Origin: Sipunculus nudus
Lineage: Eukaryota; Annelida; Sipuncula; Golfingiida; Sipunculidae
DNA: 64,000 nt
Direction: 5' to 3'
Assembly (NCBI GenBank): GCA_026874595.1
Contig: CM049316.1
Location: 1,302,001 to 1,366,000 of the forward strand
Made by a program: the position numbers and the translations under genes. The notes below the pieces were generated by a model. It did not search any database, was not told the DNA's origin, and worked only from the letters and a program-made list of their open reading frames with translations. Shown one piece after another: positions 58,784 to 64,000 of the stretch. How positions within the stretch are numbered: position 1 is the stretch's first letter; each line of letters opens with the position of its first letter.

Positions 58784-61380
58784 CAGAACCAACTTCTTTG
58801 AAAAGCCTCAGGATGCATTTTAAGCCAAATCTTTCATCCCAATTCTTTGATCTTTCACATATAGCTCACCTACTAAGTGGGAGAAGAATCCTATAGATGT
58901 TGAGGTCACAAGGTCAAAGGTCAGGGTCACAGGATCCACTTCTTTGAAAAGGTTGTGGACACATTTCAAGCTAGACCTTTCATTCCAAACCTTTCAGCAC
59001 TGATATCGCTTCTCTGCCAACAGGGGAAAAGACCTGTTGATTTTGAGGTCAAAGGTCAAGTTCACAACACCCTCTTCTTGTGTGGAGTCATTTTAAGGCA
59101 AACTTTTCAATCTATACTTTCCATCTGTCATATATGGCTTGCCTACCAATAGGAGAAGAAGCCTATTGATGTTGAGTTCAAAAGGTCAAAGGTCAAGGTC
59201 ACAATATTGTTCTAAATGCTTGTGAACATATTTCAAGTGAAACTGTTCAACCAAAACCTTCAGTCTTTCACATATGCCACATATATGCATCACTGAATTT
59301 GATTAAAACTTCATATTTATGGGTCTTTTTGCATGAAGAAATAACTAATTGATTTTTAGGTCAGCTGGTCAGGAGGTTAAAGGTTGCAGGTCTAAGTTAT
59401 TCACTCATTGGTTGCCAAGTAATTACACCCGGCCAGATGTAAGTGGTAAGTAGTTACCCATCATTTAGAAAGAATCCAGTTGATATGTGGGCAAAAGGCC
59501 AAGGTCATAGGTCAGGGATGTTCACAATAACTTATTTTGTAGACCATCTCTATTTTTCTTGTTTTCTTGTATATATAACCGTGGCACTCACAACTGGTAC
59601 ATGTCACTATGAGCCCATAATTGTTAGTGACACTTGTGATATATGACTCCCTTTTGTATCAGCTCATGGAGTGATAAGGATATATCATTAGTGCATAACA
59701 AAAACACTGTTGCTGGAATGCTTTGGCCAGGCATTAAGACTATGAGAGTTAACTGTTAAGGTTTAGCTACTGATTTATAAAATGATGGGAACATTTTGCA
59801 GTTTATTTCATGGAATCATAGCAATAAACTTAGTTTTCTAGATATCTGAATATTATTATACAAATCATCAGATATACCAGCAAGTGTTTGTTCTGATAAT
59901 ATGTGGGTCTTTACCTGGATTTAGGATGGCTTTATTAGATTACAAGACTTTTAGTGATGCTTTCTGCATTTCTTTTCTTTTAGGTCTTGCAGTTTACCTA
60001 CCCTGCTGACCCCATTGAATAGTAAGCTGATAATTAAAACAAATTGGACTTGCACTTTTTACATTTGCATGTCCATAAATCTGACATGAGAGCTCTCCAA
60101 CCTGATCATGCCTTTTGAATTGTTTTGGACATTCATAACTGTTACATTCTTTGAAGCAATTGCTACAAGTTTAGTGTCTTATTGGAGGATGTGTGATATC
60201 AAATGTCAGACTTGTCAGAAAACCATTATGTCTGCCAGGTAGCCATTTCAGAAGTCCTTTTGCCAGGGCAGTTTCAGTGATTTTTTTATGATGTTTGGTC
60301 CCTTTTAGAGGATGTTTGTTGTTCAATTTCCGACCTGTCAGAAATCCAATATGGCCACCAGGGAGCCATCTTTAAATTCCTTTTGAACATATTATCTCAA
60401 GAACTATTAAAGTGAATGCAGTGGGATGTATATTAATGTTATCTTGCATTGGGTCAAAGATTTCTTAATAAATATGACCATCATTTATGAAAGCTCAGTA
60501 CAGATGACTTGTATTGAATAAAAATTAATATGGAAGCACACGTTTCACAATAATTCTTGCATGGATTTCCTTGATCTTTTGCTATATTTTGATCTTAAGT
60601 GTGGCCTGTGTGGTATTCCTTTTGAGACTGACAGGTATCGAGCAAGCTGTAGGATTAGTTCCTGATAGCTCAACAACCATACATTTTGCCTCAGACCATC
60701 ATTGTGCCGCAGAAAAACCTTGTGAGTGGGATAACTCAAAAAATATTTCACTGATTTTTTTCAAACTTTACATTTGTATAGATAAAGGTAAGGGGATGAA
60801 GCCTATTTAAAATGGGGTCATGACCTATGCTAGGAGAATGACCTTGACCTTGAATAGGTCCATTATTGCTGAAAATAACACAAATTCTTAAATATCTCAA
60901 GTAAACTTGCATGGACTGGTCTAAAAATTAAGGTGACCGAAGATCTAGGATAGCCTTGTGATATACCGGAAACTGGTGGTGCCACCTATTATCCTTTTCT
61001 TGTTTTTACGCCTTTAAATACCCCCATAATTGCCACTTGACAGTACTGTAAGCATTATAAGTCAAAAACTAATGGACAGATTTCTTTCATATTATGCACA
61101 TGTAGAGAGATGGGCTATGGGATGAGGTCTGTTTACATTTGGGTCATGACCTTTACCATGAGAGTGGCCTTGACCTTTAATGTGTCCATATTTGGTGAAA
61201 ATCACACACCTCTTATGATATCTCCAGTGTTGGTAGCCATATGGATATCAAACGTGACTTATGTATGGCCCACTACTAAAGTAAGAACCCTATAGGTTCT
61301 AGGGTCATGAGGTCTAAGGTCAAGGTCACTGGACTTGCATCTTACAAGATACTGTGGATGCATTTAAAGCCAAACTTTCA

Positions 61381-62400
61381 AGGTCTATCATCTTGCACAT
61401 ATAGTTCATCTGCCAATAGAGGAATACCCCTATCAATTTTGAGGTCACAAGGTCAAAGGTGAAGGTCACAGGAGCCATCTGTCCAAAAATTAGTTTCTGG
61501 ATGATAATTCCTGCTTTTATTGATGTATGGATTTCAAACTTGACTTATATATGTCCCATTGAAAAAGCAAGACTCCAATTGATTTTGGGGTCATGAGGTC
61601 AAAGGTCAAGGTCACAGGACACATCTTTAAAAAGATTGTGGATGTATTTTTAGCCAAACATTTCATCTCAGACCTTTCATCTTGCACTTATAGTTCATCT
61701 GCCAATAGAGGAAGACCCCTATCAATTTTGAGGTCACAAGGTCAAAGGTGAAGGTCACAGGAGCCATCTGTCCAAAAATTAGTTTCTGGATGATCATTCC
61801 TGCTTTTATTGATGTATGGATTTCAAACTTGACTTGTATATGACCCATTGGAAAAACAAGACCGGAATTGATTTTGGGGTCATGAGGTCAAAGGAGGTCA
61901 AAGGTCAAGATCACAGGACACATCTTCAAAAAGATGTGGATGCATTTTCAGCCAAACATTTCATCTCAGACATTTCATCTTGCACATAAAGTTCCCCTGC
62001 CAATAGAGGAAGACGCCTGTCAATTGTGAGGTCACAAGGTCAAAGGTGAAAGTCACAGGAGCCATATGTCCAAAAATTAGTTCCTGAGATGATAATGCAA
62101 GCTTGGATTAATATATGGATTTCAAACCTGACTTATATATGGCCCATCAATAAATCTAGACCTCTATTGATTTATAAATAAAAGTAGATGATCAGTATCA
62201 ATTTTGGGGTCACAAGGTCAAAGGTCAAGGCCACAGGAGCCATCAAATTAGTTTCTGGATGATAATTCCTGCTTTTATTGATGTATAGATTTCAAACTTG
62301 ACTTATACATGTCCCATTGAAAAAGCAAGACCCCAATTGATTTTTGGGTCATGAGGTCAAAGGTCAAGGTCACAGGACCAACATCTTCAAAAAGATTGTG
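61381..62400 (+). repeat. About 290-bp tandem repeat, three to four copies
   Basis: GTTCATCTGCCAATAGAGGA (or GTTCCCCTGCC...) begins at 61404, 61693 and 61991. Each unit also has AAAATTAGTTTCTGGATGAT, TTGATGTATGGATTTCAAAC, and a GGTCACAAGGTCAAAGGT cluster. The last copy is partial. Confidence 0.85.
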
Positions 62401-62710
62401 GATTGATAGATGGAAGAAACAATAATTGCTTGCCAAGTGTCAGTATATGCTGCTAAAAAATGGGGCCTATTCTTAAAGGGGGGTGGGGGGCCTACTATGT
62501 CTGGGGATACTCTGGCACCTGCGGTGCCAAGAAATATCTAGTTCACTATGTTTTAACCAGACATATATGATAAGAATTTATGGCAATGTAGAAAGTTTAA
62601 ACAAAATTGGCATATAGGTTCTGCAACAATTTTACTAGTTGTGAATCACAGCCCATGATGTCGCAGGTCATGCTTGGCAGCTGAGCGTCATGACCCATGG
62701 GTCACTTGTT

Positions 62711-63184
62711 ACTATAAATATTCCTCTATATGGTTCCTATGTACATGCTAGAAATTAAGTCAGTATTATTTAATTTAAAAAAGTTATTGGCCCAAATATA
62801 ATGGACTTTGTAAAAAAATGAGGAAAGATATTTTGTCACTTAAGACCAAAAGTGTTAAAGGTAGGAATTTTTATTTCAGTAATACTACTTTAAATAATCA
62901 AAATTGAATTGTATACCAAAAATTAGATCAAAATCTGTTAAATTTTTTTAAATATTGGCAAAAATATAAAATTGGTACCTTAAATTTTGCCCAAGTTTGA
63001 CCATGGCACGTTTTTTTCCTGTAAATGCTGTGGATTTAATTTTCAAAGAATGTTTTTGTTACCATTTCAACTGTTAAAACAAAAAATTTGAAACCAGTTG
63101 ATCAAAAACTGTAGATTTTATTCAAGTTTTAAAGCACCATGTCATATATTGTTTACACCAAGCTAGTGTTATGCAGTTTACTAG
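62711..63184 (+). repeat. AGCTCAGCTGACTATAAGTC repeat, copy 2, second part
   Basis: It resumes at the point where the copy was broken (CTATAAATATTCCTCTATAT...GTGTTAAAGGTAGG) and continues through GTACCTTAAATTTTGCCCAA and CATGGCACG. Confidence 0.8.
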
Positions 63185-63800
63185 AGCTCAGCTCCCCAGC
63201 TTCAGCTCTAAGTTCCTTAAATTTTGCATACAGTTAGATGTCCCCCAAATCCTCTACCATACTAAAAGTTTGGTCACTAGGACTGCATTCCTTCGAGATA
63301 TTAAGAAAAAACTTCATTTTTCGATTTAAACCCCATTGTTACACTTGAAGATTGCCTAATATCAAAACCACTGATCTGACTTTGATAATATATAATATAT
63401 ATATTTTTCTATACATTCGCTATGCATATGCCAGAAATGATGTCAATATCGTGTAATTGTTTTAAGTTCTAGGCCCAACCATAATGCACTTTGTAAAAAA
63501 TCAAGAAATATATTTACTCTCTTAACATGAAAATTGCTGAAGGTAGACATTTTTTGCCAGGGATATAACATTATTTAATCAAGATTCAATTGTATTCCCA
63601 AAATTAGTTCTGAATTTTTCAAATTTTATAAGTTATTAGCATAAATATAAAATCAGTACCTTAAATTTTGCCCAACTTTGGCCATGGCATGTTTTTTCCC
63701 TGTAAGCACTGTTGATTTAATTTTCATATCTTGCACTGGTAAGGATTTAAGCTTCTAAATTCTGAAGTTATAAAAGGAATTGGTCAAAAACTAGCTTTTA
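63185..63800 (+). repeat. AGCTCAGCTGACTATAAGTC repeat, copy 3 (diverged)
   Basis: It starts near AGCTCAGCTCCCC, lacks the GTCCGTCC run, and then follows the same order: CATACAGTTAGATGTCCC, ATATCAAAACCACTGATCTG, CATATGCCAGAAATGATGTC, GTACCTTAAATTTTGCCCAA, CATGGCATG. It is more diverged than copies 1 and 2. Confidence 0.75.
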
Positions 63801-64000
63801 TGAAAGTTTTTATGAGACCATATCACACCTTGGCTGTACTGAAGCCCCTCTTTTATGTCCCCACATTGACCTTTCAGGCCAATTATGCATGCTTGAAGCG
63901 AGGCACTCTGCAGCCAGCCAGCTCTTGGGTGGCTTCAACTGGATCTAACTGTCCAACCCCCTCCACTAGTATTTGTTTAGGCCATAAACATAACAATAAA
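63801..64000. other. End of window, nothing recognised
   Basis: Short sequence after the last repeat copy. No gene seen. Confidence 0.5.

Larger units (their letters stand above)
58417..62710 (+). repeat. Large dispersed repeat, copy 2, inserted into another repeat
   Basis: It starts TTTTTAGCTCAACTGACTTT and ends GACCCATGGGTCACTTGTTA, as copy 1 (48781-51146) does. It interrupts the repeat at 58089. Relative to copy 1 it holds about 1.83 kb extra (near 60711-62538), including the tandem block at 61381-62400. The extra part may be original and deleted from copy 1, or inserted here. No transposase or reverse-transcriptase motif is visible. Confidence 0.8.

Overview
The window is animal nuclear DNA, AT-rich and made mostly of repeats. 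It has split genes with GT/AG boundaries, a eukaryotic tRNA-Lys, BEL/Pao and Ty3/gypsy retrotransposons, CR1/L2-like LINEs, hAT-like and pogo-like DNA transposons and many satellites. The dispersed repeats beginning AGCTCAGCTGACT and carrying GTCCGTCCGTCTGTC runs, and those with AGGTCA clusters, resemble repeats I associate with bivalve molluscs. A bivalve or related marine invertebrate is my best guess; this is inference.

Layout. 1-1.7 kb: unannotated, with one strong hairpin. 1.7-2.5 kb: 40-bp satellite. 2.6-12.07 kb: about 105 copies of a 90-bp satellite with higher-order structure. 12.1-17.6 kb: the only likely host protein-coding gene, a split gene with a signal-peptide exon and a final exon encoding one membrane helix and a long basic, disordered tail with RPGTA motifs. 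17.9-20.2 kb: a 41-bp and a 16-bp minisatellite. 20.5-22.45 kb: decayed LINE on the minus strand. 22.9-25.0 kb: foldback-like element with 298-bp complex inverted repeats and a 6-bp target duplication. 27.5-34.7 kb: a nest in which a TTAA-flanked element and a complete Ty3/gypsy element (131-bp LTRs, 5-bp target duplication) lie between the arms of an older inverted repeat. 34.95-35.02 kb: intact tRNA-Lys(UUU), minus strand. 35.15-36.12 kb: non-autonomous inverted-repeat element. 36.5-37.5 kb: 5'-truncated L2/CR1-like LINE. 38.8-45.95 kb: BEL/Pao element, minus strand, with almost identical 1.2-kb LTRs but no RNase H or integrase core. 46.04-47.30 kb: hAT element with an exact 8-bp target duplication. 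48.5 kb: pogo/Tigger-type helix-turn-helix fragment. 48.8-64 kb: large dispersed repeats nested in each other, with AGGTCA half-site clusters, and a 3.4-kb inverted-repeat element carrying a 33-bp minisatellite and possible exons.

How the parts relate. Few genes here work together in a pathway. The main story is layered insertion. Target duplications and interrupted repeats allow part of the insertion order to be read directly. Two LTR elements look young by LTR identity, yet each has coding damage: a frameshift near the C-terminus in the gypsy copy; a nonsense codon and loss of RNase H/integrase in the BEL copy. The tRNA and the 14-17.6 kb gene are the only parts I would treat as host function.
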